DNA from: DASPWW01 sp963841715
GTDB taxonomy: Bacteria; Actinomycetota; Thermoleophilia; Solirubrobacterales; 70-9
DNA length: 64,000 nucleotides
Assembly (NCBI GenBank): GCA_963841715.1
Contig: CAWJDP010000004.1
Span: forward strand, 186,001 to 250,000
Direction of reading: 5' to 3'
In this document: positions 16,812 to 25,719 of the stretch, one piece after another
How positions within the stretch are numbered: the first letter of the stretch is position 1
How the letters are laid out: each line of letters begins with the position of its first letter
Program-made: the position numbers and the translations under genes
Notes under the pieces: model-generated
Seen by the model: the letters and a program-made list of their open reading frames with translations, nothing else
The model's database searches: none
Told to the model about the DNA's origin: nothing

Positions 16812-17525
16812 CTAGGCGTCCTCGCCCTCCGCGAGCTTGTAGCCGACACCGCGCACGGTGAGCACGAGCTCGGGCTCCTGCGGGTCGCGCTCGATCTTCT
16901 GGCGCAGGTTCGAGATGTGGACGTCGCAGGCGCGGACATCGCCCTCGAACTCGCTCTGCCACAGCTCCTCCATGATCTCGCGGCGGCTGAACACCTGGCC
17001 AGGGCTCTCGGCGAGCAGGCGCAGGACCTGGAACTCGGATCGCGTCAGGTTGATCGGCTTGCCGTGCACGGTGACGAGATGGCGAGCGAGGTCGATGCTG
17101 ACCGCGCCCGCCTCGATCGTCGCCCCCTCCGCGGGAGTCGCGGCGCGGTCGAGCTCGCGGCGGCGGAGCTGGGCGCGGACCCGGCCGAGCAGCTCGCGGA
17201 CCGAGAACGGCTTCGTCACGTAGTCGTCCGCGCCGACCTCGAGCCCGACGACCTTGTCGACCTCGGCGTCCTTCGCGGTCAGGAGGATGATCGGCACCGG
17301 GCTTCGCCCGCGGACGTCGCGGCAGAGGTCGAGCCCGCTTCGCCCCGGCATCATGATGTCGAGGATCAGCAGATCGAAGCTCGGCTCGCCCTCGCCGAGC
17401 TTCTGGTCGGCGTCGTTGCCGTCGAACGCAAGCGTGACGTCGAAGCCCTCCTGCTGGAGGGCGTAGCTGACCGAGTCGCGAACCGAGGGCTCGTCGTCGG
17501 CGATCAGGATCCTGCCGATGCTCAC
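16812..17525 (-). CDS. OmpR/PhoB-family response regulator
   Basis: 237 residues from the GTG at 17525, which has GGAGG five bases upstream; a GTG at 17537 is less well placed. Receiver domain: acidic pair in ILIADDEPSVRDS, phospho-acceptor Asp in LLILDIMMPGRSG, and the conserved Lys in DDYVTKPFSVREL. The C-terminal winged helix (LTRSEFQVLRLLAESPGQ, RRQ-type recognition helix region CDVHISNLRQKIERDP and LTVRGVGYKL) binds DNA. It lies 78 bases downstream of the cognate histidine kinase gene. Confidence 0.92.
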   Translation of the reverse strand: MSIGRILIADDEPSVRDSVSYALQQEGFDVTLAFDGNDADQKLGEGEPSFDLLILDIMMPGRSGLDLCRDVRGRSPVPIILLTAKDAEVDKVVGLEVGADDYVTKPFSVRELLGRVRAQLRRRELDRAATPAEGATIEAGAVSIDLARHLVTVHGKPINLTRSEFQVLRLLAESPGQVFSRREIMEELWQSEFEGDVRACDVHISNLRQKIERDPQEPELVLTVRGVGYKLAEGEDA

Positions 17526-17603
17526 CGCGGCCTCCACGATGTGGTCACACCGCCTCGCCGGTGCGCTCGGCCTGACTTGTCCTCTCGATGCCGTCTCTCA
17601 TCG

Positions 17604-19346
17604 TCATGCCAGCGGGGTCGCGGCCGGCTTCGCCACCGGGAGCCTGACGCTGAACGTGCTGCCCTTCCCAAGCTCGGATGACACCGAGATCTCGCCACCC
17701 ATGACCTCGACCATACGGTGTGCGATCGAAAGGCCGAGCCCGAAGCCCTCCTTGTCGAGCGAATTGCTGCCGCGGTAGAAGCGCTCGAAGACTCTCGCCT
17801 GCTCCTCGGGCGGGATCCCAGTGCCGTTGTCGCTTACGTCGATCACCACGTCACTCTCCCCGCGGCTGTGGGCGCGAAGGGTAACGACGCCCCCCGGTGG
17901 CGTGTTCTTGTACGCGTTCGTCAGCAGGCTGATCGTGACCTGGCGGAGCAGCACCGGGTCCCCCCGCGCGCACACCCCCGGCTCGACGTCGAGCTCGAGC
18001 TGCAGCTCCGAGGGCGCGAGGACGGCGCGCGCCGCCTCCTGCGCCGCGACCTCGATCTCGACCACCTCGGCCCCGGCCTCGCCGACGGCCTCGATTCGCG
18101 CCAGCGTCAGCAGCGAGTGCGTGAGGCGGCTGATCCGCTCCGCGTCCTCGGCGAGGCGGCCGAGGAAGTGCTCGAGCGCCTCGGGATCGTCCTTGGCGCC
18201 CCCGCGCAGGACCTCGATCGCGCCCGAGATCCCCGCGATCGGGTTGCGGAGCTCGTGCGCCGCGTTGGAGACGAACTCGCGCTCGGCGAGCTCGCGGCGG
18301 AGCTCCTCGGTGCGGTCGCGGACGACCGCGAGCACCCCCCCGCCCTCGGCGGCGAGCTCGCGCGCCTGAAGCGCGTACACCCGGTCGCCGATCCGCAGCG
18401 CGTCACTCGACGCCTCACCGCGCTCCGCGGCGCGGTTGAGCCACGGCTCGAGCGCCTCGAGCACCTTGCGGTCGGGGCCGATCAGCGGCTTCGCGGCGGG
18501 GTTGGAGAACCGGATCTCGCTCTGCTCGGAGACGACGATCACGGCCTCGCTGAGCGCGTCGAGGATTGCCGACAGGGTGTCGCGCTCCTGCGAGATCAGC
18601 CCGAAGCTGTCGCGGAGCGCGATCCGCATCTGCTCCAGCGCCCGACCGAGATCGCCGATCTCGTCGCGGCCGCGCGGGTGGAGGGGGACATCGAGGCGGC
18701 CCTCGGCTATCAGCGCCGCGCTCGTCGCCATCCGCTTCACGCGGGCGGTGATCACGCTCGCGATCGCCGCGGCGGTCAGCACCGCGATTCCGACCGCGAT
18801 CGCAAGCGCGGTGAGACGGTCGTCGCGAACCGCGGCAAGCGCGCTCGTCACCTCCTCGGGACGCGTCGCCCGCGCCAGCACCACCCCGTCGATCTTCCCC
18901 TTTCGGAACACGGGCACCGAGGCGACGGTGACGCTGTGCGGGAAGCCCTTGACCGAGCGCCCCCCTCGCTCGGCCAGCCGCACCGCATCGTGGCGGTTGG
19001 GGACGGCTCCGAGGCTGATTCCGAGAACCTGGTCCGGGCTCGTCAGCTGGCCCTTGCGGTTGAACAGGAACGCGGCGTAGTTCTCGTTCTGGCTCCCGGC
19101 GAGGATCGTCGGGCCGAGCTTCGATCGGGTCTGGCCGATCTTGTCGGCGAGACGGACGGTCCGTCCGACGGCGATATCGGAGGAGCGCTCGGTCGCGGCC
19201 TGCTCGCTTGAGCCGCTGACGATCACGTAGACGATCGCCGCTGTGGCGATCCCGACGCCCGCGAACGCGAGCGCGAGCCACAGACGCACTCCGAGGCGCC
19301 GCCGCGGGGGAATCGTGTCGCGGTTGGCGCGCAGTCCGCTCGCCAT
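17604..19346 (-). CDS. Membrane-bound sensor histidine kinase
   Basis: 580 residues. Layout: first membrane helix (LWLALAFAGVGIATAAIVYVI), a 130-residue extracytoplasmic sensor region, second helix (LTALAIAVGIAVLTAAAIAS), HAMP, a PAS-like domain (residues about 270-350), HisKA with phosphoacceptor His in SNAAHELRNPIAG, and HATPase with N box TNAYKNTPPG, G1 DNGTGIPPEE and G2 GFGLGLSIAH. It precedes the OmpR-type regulator gene, so the two probably form one signalling pair. The signal is unknown; the adjacent downstream PASTA protein hints at the envelope. Confidence 0.92.
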   Translation of the reverse strand: MASGLRANRDTIPPRRRLGVRLWLALAFAGVGIATAAIVYVIVSGSSEQAATERSSDIAVGRTVRLADKIGQTRSKLGPTILAGSQNENYAAFLFNRKGQLTSPDQVLGISLGAVPNRHDAVRLAERGGRSVKGFPHSVTVASVPVFRKGKIDGVVLARATRPEEVTSALAAVRDDRLTALAIAVGIAVLTAAAIASVITARVKRMATSAALIAEGRLDVPLHPRGRDEIGDLGRALEQMRIALRDSFGLISQERDTLSAILDALSEAVIVVSEQSEIRFSNPAAKPLIGPDRKVLEALEPWLNRAAERGEASSDALRIGDRVYALQARELAAEGGGVLAVVRDRTEELRRELAEREFVSNAAHELRNPIAGISGAIEVLRGGAKDDPEALEHFLGRLAEDAERISRLTHSLLTLARIEAVGEAGAEVVEIEVAAQEAARAVLAPSELQLELDVEPGVCARGDPVLLRQVTISLLTNAYKNTPPGGVVTLRAHSRGESDVVIDVSDNGTGIPPEEQARVFERFYRGSNSLDKEGFGLGLSIAHRMVEVMGGEISVSSELGKGSTFSVRLPVAKPAATPLA

Positions 19347-19413
19347 AAGAGTCTCTTAACACAAAGGCGGCGCGCGCAGGGCGGTTCGTGGCGGGCGAGG
19401 GGGCTCTCAGGCG

Positions 19414-20568
19414 TCAGGCGAGCGCGTCGGCGAGCCGGTAGAACAGCGCCTCGAGCGCGAGCTCCTCGGCGACGTTGACCCGCAGCCGTCGGCGCGTGTC
19501 GAGGACGAGCGCGACCGCGCTCCGCGCGGCGCGGGGATCGAGACCCTCGGCGTCGGCGCTCAGCGCCTCGGCGCGATCCGAGTTCATCGCCAGCTGCGGC
19601 GCGCCCTCGGCTAGCGCGCCGAGGTCGCGTAACCATGCCGCGCACAGCGCGAGCGCGAGGTCGAGCGCCTCGGTGCGGCGCCGCCGTGCGGCGCGGCGCC
19701 CGACCTCCTCGCCCTCGCGCAAGACCCGCCGGGCCTCCTTTCCATCGCCGAGCAGCTCGGCGCGCTCGGCGATCTCCGCCGCGACCTCGTCGGCGGCGAG
19801 CGATCCCGCGCGCTCGGCGGCCTCGAGCATCCCGCGCCAGGGGGCGTCGGCGAGCTCACCGGCGCGGGCGGCCCGCGCCGCCGTCTCGGCGCGCGCGCGG
19901 AGCTCCCGGCCGGGCTCGGAGACCAGGAACCGCGCCGTGTCGAGATCGCCGCCGGACAGCCTCGCAGCGGCGGCGAGCTCCTCCGCTCCGGCGCCGACAT
20001 CGTCCCCGGCCCCGGCCAATTCGGCGAGGCGGCGCCCGACGACGTCGGGAGACAGCGCGCCGAAGCGGACGGGCTGGCAGCGCGAGACGACGGTCTCGAG
20101 CAGCATCGCCGGCTCGGAGCTCAGCAACACAAGGTGCGCGAAGGGGGGCGGCTCCTCGAGCGTCTTCAGAAGCGCGTTCTGGCTCTCGTCGCGCATCGCC
20201 TCCGCGGCCTCGATCACGAACACGCGCCGCGCGCCCTCAAACGGGCGGTACGCGGCGCCGCGGATCACGCGGTCGCGGACCTCCTCGACGAGGTGCTGGG
20301 TTCCCGGTGGGCGGATCCACACGAGGTCGGGATGCGGCGAGGGGTCAAGCAGCGCCCGGCGGCGGGCGTCGTCGGGCTCGTCGGCGCCGATCGCGAGCAG
20401 CTCGGCCGCGAACGCGCGCGCGGCGGCGCGCTTGCCGGTCCCGCGCGGGCCGGTGAACAGGTAGGCGTGCGTCGGGCCGGTCGCGAGCGCCGCGCCCAGC
20501 GCCTGCCCCGCCGCCGGCTGGGCCTCGGTCGCCTCGGCGAGCGGCCTCGGCAGCTCAGCCGTGCGCAT
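19414..20568 (-). CDS. holB: DNA polymerase III delta' subunit
   Basis: Clamp-loader subunit, 384 residues. AAA+ elements: Walker A-like HAYLFTGPRGTGKRAAARA, the helix NALLKTLEEPPPFAHLVLLS and the SRC motif in VVSRCQPVRFG. The four zinc-binding Cys usually found between Walker A and B are not present: the corresponding stretch reads LLDPSPHPDLVWI. The gene overlaps the end of tmk by 14 bases, and topA-tmk-holB is a conserved order in Actinomycetota, which supports delta' over DnaX. Confidence 0.9.
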   Translation of the reverse strand: MRTAELPRPLAEATEAQPAAGQALGAALATGPTHAYLFTGPRGTGKRAAARAFAAELLAIGADEPDDARRRALLDPSPHPDLVWIRPPGTQHLVEEVRDRVIRGAAYRPFEGARRVFVIEAAEAMRDESQNALLKTLEEPPPFAHLVLLSSEPAMLLETVVSRCQPVRFGALSPDVVGRRLAELAGAGDDVGAGAEELAAAARLSGGDLDTARFLVSEPGRELRARAETAARAARAGELADAPWRGMLEAAERAGSLAADEVAAEIAERAELLGDGKEARRVLREGEEVGRRAARRRRTEALDLALALCAAWLRDLGALAEGAPQLAMNSDRAEALSADAEGLDPRAARSAVALVLDTRRRLRVNVAEELALEALFYRLADALA

Positions 20569-21187
20569 GCGCCCTCACCGACTCGACCGCCTCGAGCACG
20601 TCGGCGTGGACCGCGTCGACGTCGCGGCTCGCGTCGACGACAGCGATTCGCTCCGGGTTGCCGCGCGCCAGCTCGTCGTAGGCGGCGGCGATCTTGCGCT
20701 GGAAGTCGATCCCCTCGGCCTCGAAGCGGTCGCCGCCGTCCTCGGCCCCGGCCGCGAGCCGCTGCTGGCCGCGGTCGAGCGCCGCCTCGGGCTCGATCCG
20801 CAGCAGCACGGTGACGTCGGGCACGGCCTCGGCGACGGCCAGTGCGTTGATCCGCTCGACGCTCTCGGCGCCGAGCCCGCGCCCCACGCCCTGGTAGACG
20901 ACCGTCGAGTCGATGAAGCGATCGCAGACCACGTCGGCTCCATCGTCGAGGGCGGGCCGGATGACTCGCGCGACGAGCTCGGCGCGCGCGGCGCAGAACA
21001 AGAGCAACTCGGCTCGGGGGTCGAGCTCGACGTCGGGATCCTTGAGCAGCGCCCGCATCCGCTCGCCCGCCTCGGTCCCGCCCGGCTCGCGGACGAGCAC
21101 GGCCTCGGGTCCGAGCGCGTCGGTTAGCCGGGCGGCCTGGGTGCTCTTTCCCGCCCGGTCTATTCCCTCGAGCGTGATGAACACCAT
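20555..21187 (-). CDS. tmk: Thymidylate kinase
   Basis: Phosphorylates dTMP to dTDP for DNA synthesis. 210 residues with the P-loop GIDRAGKSTQAARL (Gly-x-Asp-x-x-Gly-Lys-Ser), the DR(F/Y) motif DVVCDRFIDSTVVYQG and the LID region RGQQRLAAGAEDGGDRFE. The ATG at 21187 gives the expected MVFITLEGIDRAG start. It sits 15 bases downstream of topA and overlaps holB, consistent with one transcript for replication genes. Confidence 0.94.
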   Translation of the reverse strand: MVFITLEGIDRAGKSTQAARLTDALGPEAVLVREPGGTEAGERMRALLKDPDVELDPRAELLLFCAARAELVARVIRPALDDGADVVCDRFIDSTVVYQGVGRGLGAESVERINALAVAEAVPDVTVLLRIEPEAALDRGQQRLAAGAEDGGDRFEAEGIDFQRKIAAAYDELARGNPERIAVVDASRDVDAVHADVLEAVESVRAHAHG

Positions 21188-21202
21188 GGAGCCCGGAGCC
21201 GG

Positions 21203-23533
21203 CTAGTTGGACTCGGCGCGGCTCTTCGAGGAAGCGCGCCGGCGCTGCGTCGTCCCCGTCGGCTGCTTGGGCCGCCGCTTGGCGCCGTTGGCGCTTCTGC
21301 TTCGGCGTGCCGGCTTCGCGTCGTCACCGGAACCATCTTCGGCCGGCTGCTCCGCGCCGGCGGGCCCATCTCCGTCCGCCGACGCTCCGTCCGTCGCCGC
21401 GGCCTTCTCCTCGGCCTCCTTCTTCGCCTTCGCGGCCTCGCGCTCGGCGCGGCGGCGGCGCATCTCCTGCATCGACGGGCACTCCTCGTTGAAGCACAGG
21501 TTCCAGGGGCGGCCGCGGAACGGGATCACCTTCACGCGCGGCGTCTCGCCGCAGATCGAGCAGCGCTCCTCGAGTCGGAACACGCTCCCGCGCTGGGGCA
21601 GCGGGAACGTGACGTCGCAGGCGTTGGGATCGTCGGGCTTCCAGCCCTGGCAGCCGACGAAGCGCTTGCCCGACTTGCGCGCGCGGATGATCCGCAGCAT
21701 GTTCGGGGAGCCGTCCTCGTGCTTGCGGCCGGCGCGCTCGCAGACGATGCAGGGGCCGAGGATCCGATCCTCGTCCATGCCCTTCCAGATCACCTTCGCG
21801 AGGTCCTCCTCCTGCTTGTGGAGGTCGTCGTAGGTGCCGTGGAGCATCTCGCGGCTGATCCGAAGCACCTCGTCCTTCGACGTCTCGCCGCTCGCGATCT
21901 GGTCCATGTCCTGCTCGAGCTCGGCGGTCATCTCGGGCGTCGCCATCCGCGGCACGTAGTGCTTGAAGGCGTCGTACATCGCGATCCCGGTCTCGCTCGG
22001 GACGGGCGGGTTCCCGTACACATAGCCGCGGTCGAAGAGCTTCTGGATGATGTCGGGGCGCGTCGCCTTCGTCCCCAGGCCGCGCTCCTCCATCAGCTCG
22101 ATGAGCTTGCCCTGGCTGATCCGGTTCGGCGGCGGCGTCTCCTTGTCGAGGATCCACGGCTCGCCGTCGAGCGCCAGCTCCTGGCCCTGCTCGAGCTTCG
22201 GGATCTCCTCGTCGGACGAGCGCGCGTAGGTGTAGACGCCGGCGAAGCCGGGGTCGACGACGACGCTGCCGCGCACGAAGTACATCTCCGAGCCGGCCTC
22301 GATGTCGGCGCGGGTCGACTCGGTGATCATCGGCGGCGAGAACGTCGCCAGGAAGCGCCGCGCGATCAGCTCGTATACGCGCAGCTTCGGGCCCTCGAAG
22401 GCGCCGGGGTGGACCGCCTGGGTCGGGTAGATCGGGGGATGGTCGGTCGTCTCCTTCTTCCCGCGCGTCGGCTTCAGCTCGCCGTCGAGCAGACCGCTCG
22501 CGGCCTCGAACTCGCGGATCCGGACGAGCGAGGAGACGAGCTCGCGGGTCGGCAGCGAGCTCGGGTAGACGGTGTTGTCGGTCCGCGGGTAGGAGATGAA
22601 CCCGTCCATGTACAGGTCCTCGGCGATCCGCATCGCGCGCGACGGCGTGATCCCAAGCCTGCTCGAAGCCTCGGCGCTGAACGAGGTCGTGTTGAACGGG
22701 GCCGGGGGCTTGCGGGTGTTGCGGCGCGAGGCAACCTCGGCGACGACGCCGGGGCTCTTCGTGCCCGCGACCGCCGCGTCGGCCTCGGCCTTCTTCCAGA
22801 ACCGGTCCTCCTTGTGGTGCGCCTCGAACGCCCCGTCGGGATGCTCGAAGCGCGCCAGCACCTCCCAGTAGGGCACCGGCTTGTGCGCGCGCCGCTCGAG
22901 CTCGCGCTCAACGATCAGGCCCAGCGTCGGGCTCTGGACGCGGCCGACCGAGAGGAAGTTGGAGCCGAAGCGGCGCGTCGCCAGCGAGACCGCACGGGTC
23001 AGGGTCGCGCCCCAGATCAGGTCGATGTCCTGGCGCGCGGCGCCCGCGTAGGCGAGGTCAAGGGAGAGATCGTCGAGATTCGAGAACGCGCTCTCGATCT
23101 CGTCCTTGGTCAGGGCCGAGAACCGCGCCCGCTTGATCTCGCCGTCGAGACTCGCGTTCACGCTCCTGACCTCGTCGAGCGCCTCCATCCCGATCAGCTC
23201 GCCCTCGCGGTCGAAGTCGGTTGCGATCACGAGGCTGGTCGCGTCCTTGGCGACCTTCTTCAGCGCGCGGAGGTAGTTCTTGTCCGTCGGCTCCTTGATC
23301 AGGTCGGCGTCGATCAGATCGTGGAGAGGCGTCTTCTGCCAGTTCGAGTAGCCCTCCGGGAAGGAGGGATTGAGGACGTGGCCCTTGAGCCCGATGACGA
23401 GCGTGTCGCCGTCGGAATCGCTCCATGTATAGAACGGGACCTTGTAGGCCTTGTCCTGCTTCGCCTCGCCCCCGCTGAGGATCTCGGCGATCTTCGTCGC
23501 GCTGTTGTTCTTCTCTGTGACGATCAGACGCAT
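21203..23533 (-). CDS. topA: DNA topoisomerase I (type IA), archaeal-type sequence
   Basis: 776 residues. The TOPRIM domain carries the metal-binding acidic motif in IATDFDREGELIGMEAL, and the active-site tyrosine lies in DGFISYPRTDNTVYP. A C-terminal zinc-ribbon region (CIVCERAGR, GCQGWKPDDPNAC, CSICGE) is followed by a charged, Lys/Glu-rich tail. The N terminus MRLIVTEKNNSATKIAEIL and the segments KETTDHPPIYPTQA and GLGTKATRPDIIQKL resemble archaeal (notably haloarchaeal) TopA rather than the bacterial form starting LVIVESPAKAKTI. Nonetheless it occupies the standard actinobacterial topA-tmk-holB position. It relaxes negative supercoils during replication and transcription. Confidence 0.9.
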   Translation of the reverse strand: MRLIVTEKNNSATKIAEILSGGEAKQDKAYKVPFYTWSDSDGDTLVIGLKGHVLNPSFPEGYSNWQKTPLHDLIDADLIKEPTDKNYLRALKKVAKDATSLVIATDFDREGELIGMEALDEVRSVNASLDGEIKRARFSALTKDEIESAFSNLDDLSLDLAYAGAARQDIDLIWGATLTRAVSLATRRFGSNFLSVGRVQSPTLGLIVERELERRAHKPVPYWEVLARFEHPDGAFEAHHKEDRFWKKAEADAAVAGTKSPGVVAEVASRRNTRKPPAPFNTTSFSAEASSRLGITPSRAMRIAEDLYMDGFISYPRTDNTVYPSSLPTRELVSSLVRIREFEAASGLLDGELKPTRGKKETTDHPPIYPTQAVHPGAFEGPKLRVYELIARRFLATFSPPMITESTRADIEAGSEMYFVRGSVVVDPGFAGVYTYARSSDEEIPKLEQGQELALDGEPWILDKETPPPNRISQGKLIELMEERGLGTKATRPDIIQKLFDRGYVYGNPPVPSETGIAMYDAFKHYVPRMATPEMTAELEQDMDQIASGETSKDEVLRISREMLHGTYDDLHKQEEDLAKVIWKGMDEDRILGPCIVCERAGRKHEDGSPNMLRIIRARKSGKRFVGCQGWKPDDPNACDVTFPLPQRGSVFRLEERCSICGETPRVKVIPFRGRPWNLCFNEECPSMQEMRRRRAEREAAKAKKEAEEKAAATDGASADGDGPAGAEQPAEDGSGDDAKPARRSRSANGAKRRPKQPTGTTQRRRASSKSRAESN

Positions 23534-23584
23534 TGGCGGGCGAGAGTAGCAACCGGCCTCGACCGGTCAGCCAATTCGACGATC

Positions 23585-23601
23585 GGGCGCCGAAGGCGCC
23601 C
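23585..23601 (-). terminator. Strong GC hairpin between the CarboxypepD-repeat gene and topA
   Basis: GGGCGCC and GGCGCCC pair perfectly (7 bp) around a three-base loop, starting two bases beyond the 23603 stop codon of the secreted-protein gene. There is no U tract on the minus strand, so it may be a non-canonical terminator or mRNA-stabilising hairpin at the end of that gene rather than a classic intrinsic terminator. Confidence 0.5.
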
Positions 23602-23602
23602 G

Positions 23603-25564
23603 CTAGCAGGCTTCCTGCTCGGCCTGCTCGGCGTCCTTGAGCTTGTGCTTGGCGGTCTTGAGCTTCTTCTTCGCCTTCTTGAGCTTCTTGCCGCCCTTCT
23701 TCTTCGCCTTCTTGACCGCCTTCTTGGCCTTCGTCACGGCCTTGTCGGCCTTGTCCACCGCAGCCTTGGCCGCGTTGCACTTCGCCGGGTCGACGCCCCC
23801 GCCGCCACCACCTCCGCCGCCGCCGCCGCTTGCGGCCGATGCCTGGGCGATATTCCACGTGCTCGCGTGCGAGCTCAGCACGGTGATCTGGAAGTCGCCG
23901 CCGGCGAGCGTCTGGCGCGAGCTCACGCACGGATCGGGCGTGGCGGTGCCGCCGCCGGTGCAGTCGCCGGCCGGGCTGCCGTTGCGAAGCACGGTCGCCC
24001 TGCTGAGGTCGAACCCCGCCGGGATCTTCGACGCGTCGACCGTGAAGGTGATGTGGAGCGGGTTTGCGACCGTGGCGTCGGGCGCCGTGATCGTCACCTC
24101 GTGGCCGATCAGCGAGTAGCCCTGCGGGGGCGTCGTCGTCGTGTCGGAGCTGTCTGTGACGGTGACCGTCCCGCCCGTCGGCGTGGTGACCGCGGTCGTG
24201 AGCGGGTTCGAGCTCGTCGGCCCGGTGCCGTCGACGTCGGTTGTCACGGTCCCGCCGGGATCGGCGTCGCCCTGGGTCGTGGTCGAGTGCGAGGCGGTAT
24301 CGATCGTCCAGCTGCCCCCGACGGGGTCGGACTCGTTGCCGGCGAGATCCTTTGCCTTGACAAAGAACGTGTGCACGCCGTCGTCGAGTCCGGTGTAGGT
24401 CACCGGGGAGGTGCAGGGCGCGAACGCCTCCCCGTCGAGGCTGCACGTGAAGCTGGCGCCCGCCTCCGAGTGGAACGCGATCGTGGCCGAGGTTGAGTTC
24501 GTCGTCCCGACGGGCCCCGCCGAGAACGAAACCCCGGGCGGCGTCGTATCCGGCGACAGCGCAACATTGATATTGGGGGTGTCGTTCCCCTGGGTCACGC
24601 TGATCGGGTCGGCGGACTGGAGGTCGGGCTTGTCGTTGTACGCCTCGAACTCGTAGTGGTGGGCGTAGTCGTTATGGCAGTCGGTGAACGTGAGAGCGAA
24701 ATCTCCCGTGGCGAGCCTCGTGACGGAGTAGTGACCGCTCGCGTCGGTGTCGGAGATGAGGCCGTTCCTCCCGGGTCCGTACACGGCCACGCAGATGTTT
24801 GAGATCGGGTCGCCGGTGTCGCTGTCGGTGACGGTTCCCGAGATCGAGCCACCAGTGCTCACGTTTGCGTCGATGCCCGTGGTCGTCTGACCCTCGGTGA
24901 CCGCGACTGAATCAGCCGACTGGAAGTCGAGCTTGTCGTCGTAGAACTCGGTCACGTAGTTCCCGGTAGTGCACGGCCTGAACTGCACTTTGTACGAGTC
25001 GGTCCGGAGCCCCTCGAGCGTGTAGTGGCCGCTTGCGTCGGTTTGACCCCCACTGCCGCCGGTGTTGGTGTTGATCCCCTGGGCGCTCACGCAGATGTCG
25101 GGCAAGGGTGCCCCAGTGCTGTCGGTGACGGTGCCGGAGATCTTCCCCCCGCTGCGCAGGCTTGCGTCGGCCTCGGTCGTCTGGCCGCTCGTCACCGTAA
25201 CGAGATCGGCGTTGTTGAAGGTCGGCGCGTCGTCGTACCACTCTTGCTCGTAGTTGCCCGAGAAGCAGGGGGCGAAATGGAGGTAATAGGAGCCGGGAGC
25301 GAGGTCGACCGAGTACACGCCGGCCGCGTTCGTCCCCGGCTGCGCGGGGCTGTCGCCGCTGGGTGCTGGGCCGAACACCTGCACACACATGTCCTGGAGC
25401 GGCGTGCCGTCTGCCTCGTCGGTGACGGTCCCCGAGAGCGTCCCGTCCGCGGCGCTCGCGAGCGTGGGCGCGGCCATGGCGGCGATCCCTGCCACCGCGA
25501 GCAGGACCGCGAGCTTGCGCAGTGCGGCGACTCCTCCGGCGCACCCCTTCTTCGGACCCTCCAT
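23603..25564 (-). CDS. Large secreted protein with three CarboxypepD-like repeats, Gly linker and Lys-rich coiled-coil tail
   Basis: 653 residues. A signal peptide (LAVLLAVAGIAAMAAPTLASA) is followed by three roughly 95-residue repeats, each starting GT(L/I)SGTVTD or similar and containing Cys-Val residues and an EWYDD/EFYDD/EAYND segment (residues about 42-135, 138-230, 232-330); this is the carboxypeptidase regulatory-like/prealbumin fold. A bacterial Ig-like segment with CSLDGEAFAPC (residues about 340-420) and another beta domain follow. Then comes an 11-Gly run and a 65-residue tail of KK/KA repeats (KAKKAVKKAKKKGGKKLKKA) ending EQEAC. No LPXTG motif is present. Function probably structural or adhesive at the cell surface; not tested. 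Confidence 0.75.
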   Translation of the reverse strand: MEGPKKGCAGGVAALRKLAVLLAVAGIAAMAAPTLASAADGTLSGTVTDEADGTPLQDMCVQVFGPAPSGDSPAQPGTNAAGVYSVDLAPGSYYLHFAPCFSGNYEQEWYDDAPTFNNADLVTVTSGQTTEADASLRSGGKISGTVTDSTGAPLPDICVSAQGINTNTGGSGGQTDASGHYTLEGLRTDSYKVQFRPCTTGNYVTEFYDDKLDFQSADSVAVTEGQTTTGIDANVSTGGSISGTVTDSDTGDPISNICVAVYGPGRNGLISDTDASGHYSVTRLATGDFALTFTDCHNDYAHHYEFEAYNDKPDLQSADPISVTQGNDTPNINVALSPDTTPPGVSFSAGPVGTTNSTSATIAFHSEAGASFTCSLDGEAFAPCTSPVTYTGLDDGVHTFFVKAKDLAGNESDPVGGSWTIDTASHSTTTQGDADPGGTVTTDVDGTGPTSSNPLTTAVTTPTGGTVTVTDSSDTTTTPPQGYSLIGHEVTITAPDATVANPLHITFTVDASKIPAGFDLSRATVLRNGSPAGDCTGGGTATPDPCVSSRQTLAGGDFQITVLSSHASTWNIAQASAASGGGGGGGGGGGVDPAKCNAAKAAVDKADKAVTKAKKAVKKAKKKGGKKLKKAKKKLKTAKHKLKDAEQAEQEAC

Positions 25565-25719
25565 GCTCCTCCTTCCGTTCCGGCTGCGCCGGGACCGCCC
25601 CCCACGGGCGAGGCTTGCTGTGCGCTTCCCCGATTTGGCGCGGCCTCGACTCTAGCGGAGGAATGGGCGGGCCGTTCCACGCCGCGGCGCGCCGGAGCGC
25701 GCGCATTACCCTTTCTCAT

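Noticed and set aside
21719..24496. 925-codon plus-strand frame opposite topA and the secreted repeat protein
   Set aside because: It spans two real genes on the other strand and shows no family motif; it is a high-GC shadow.
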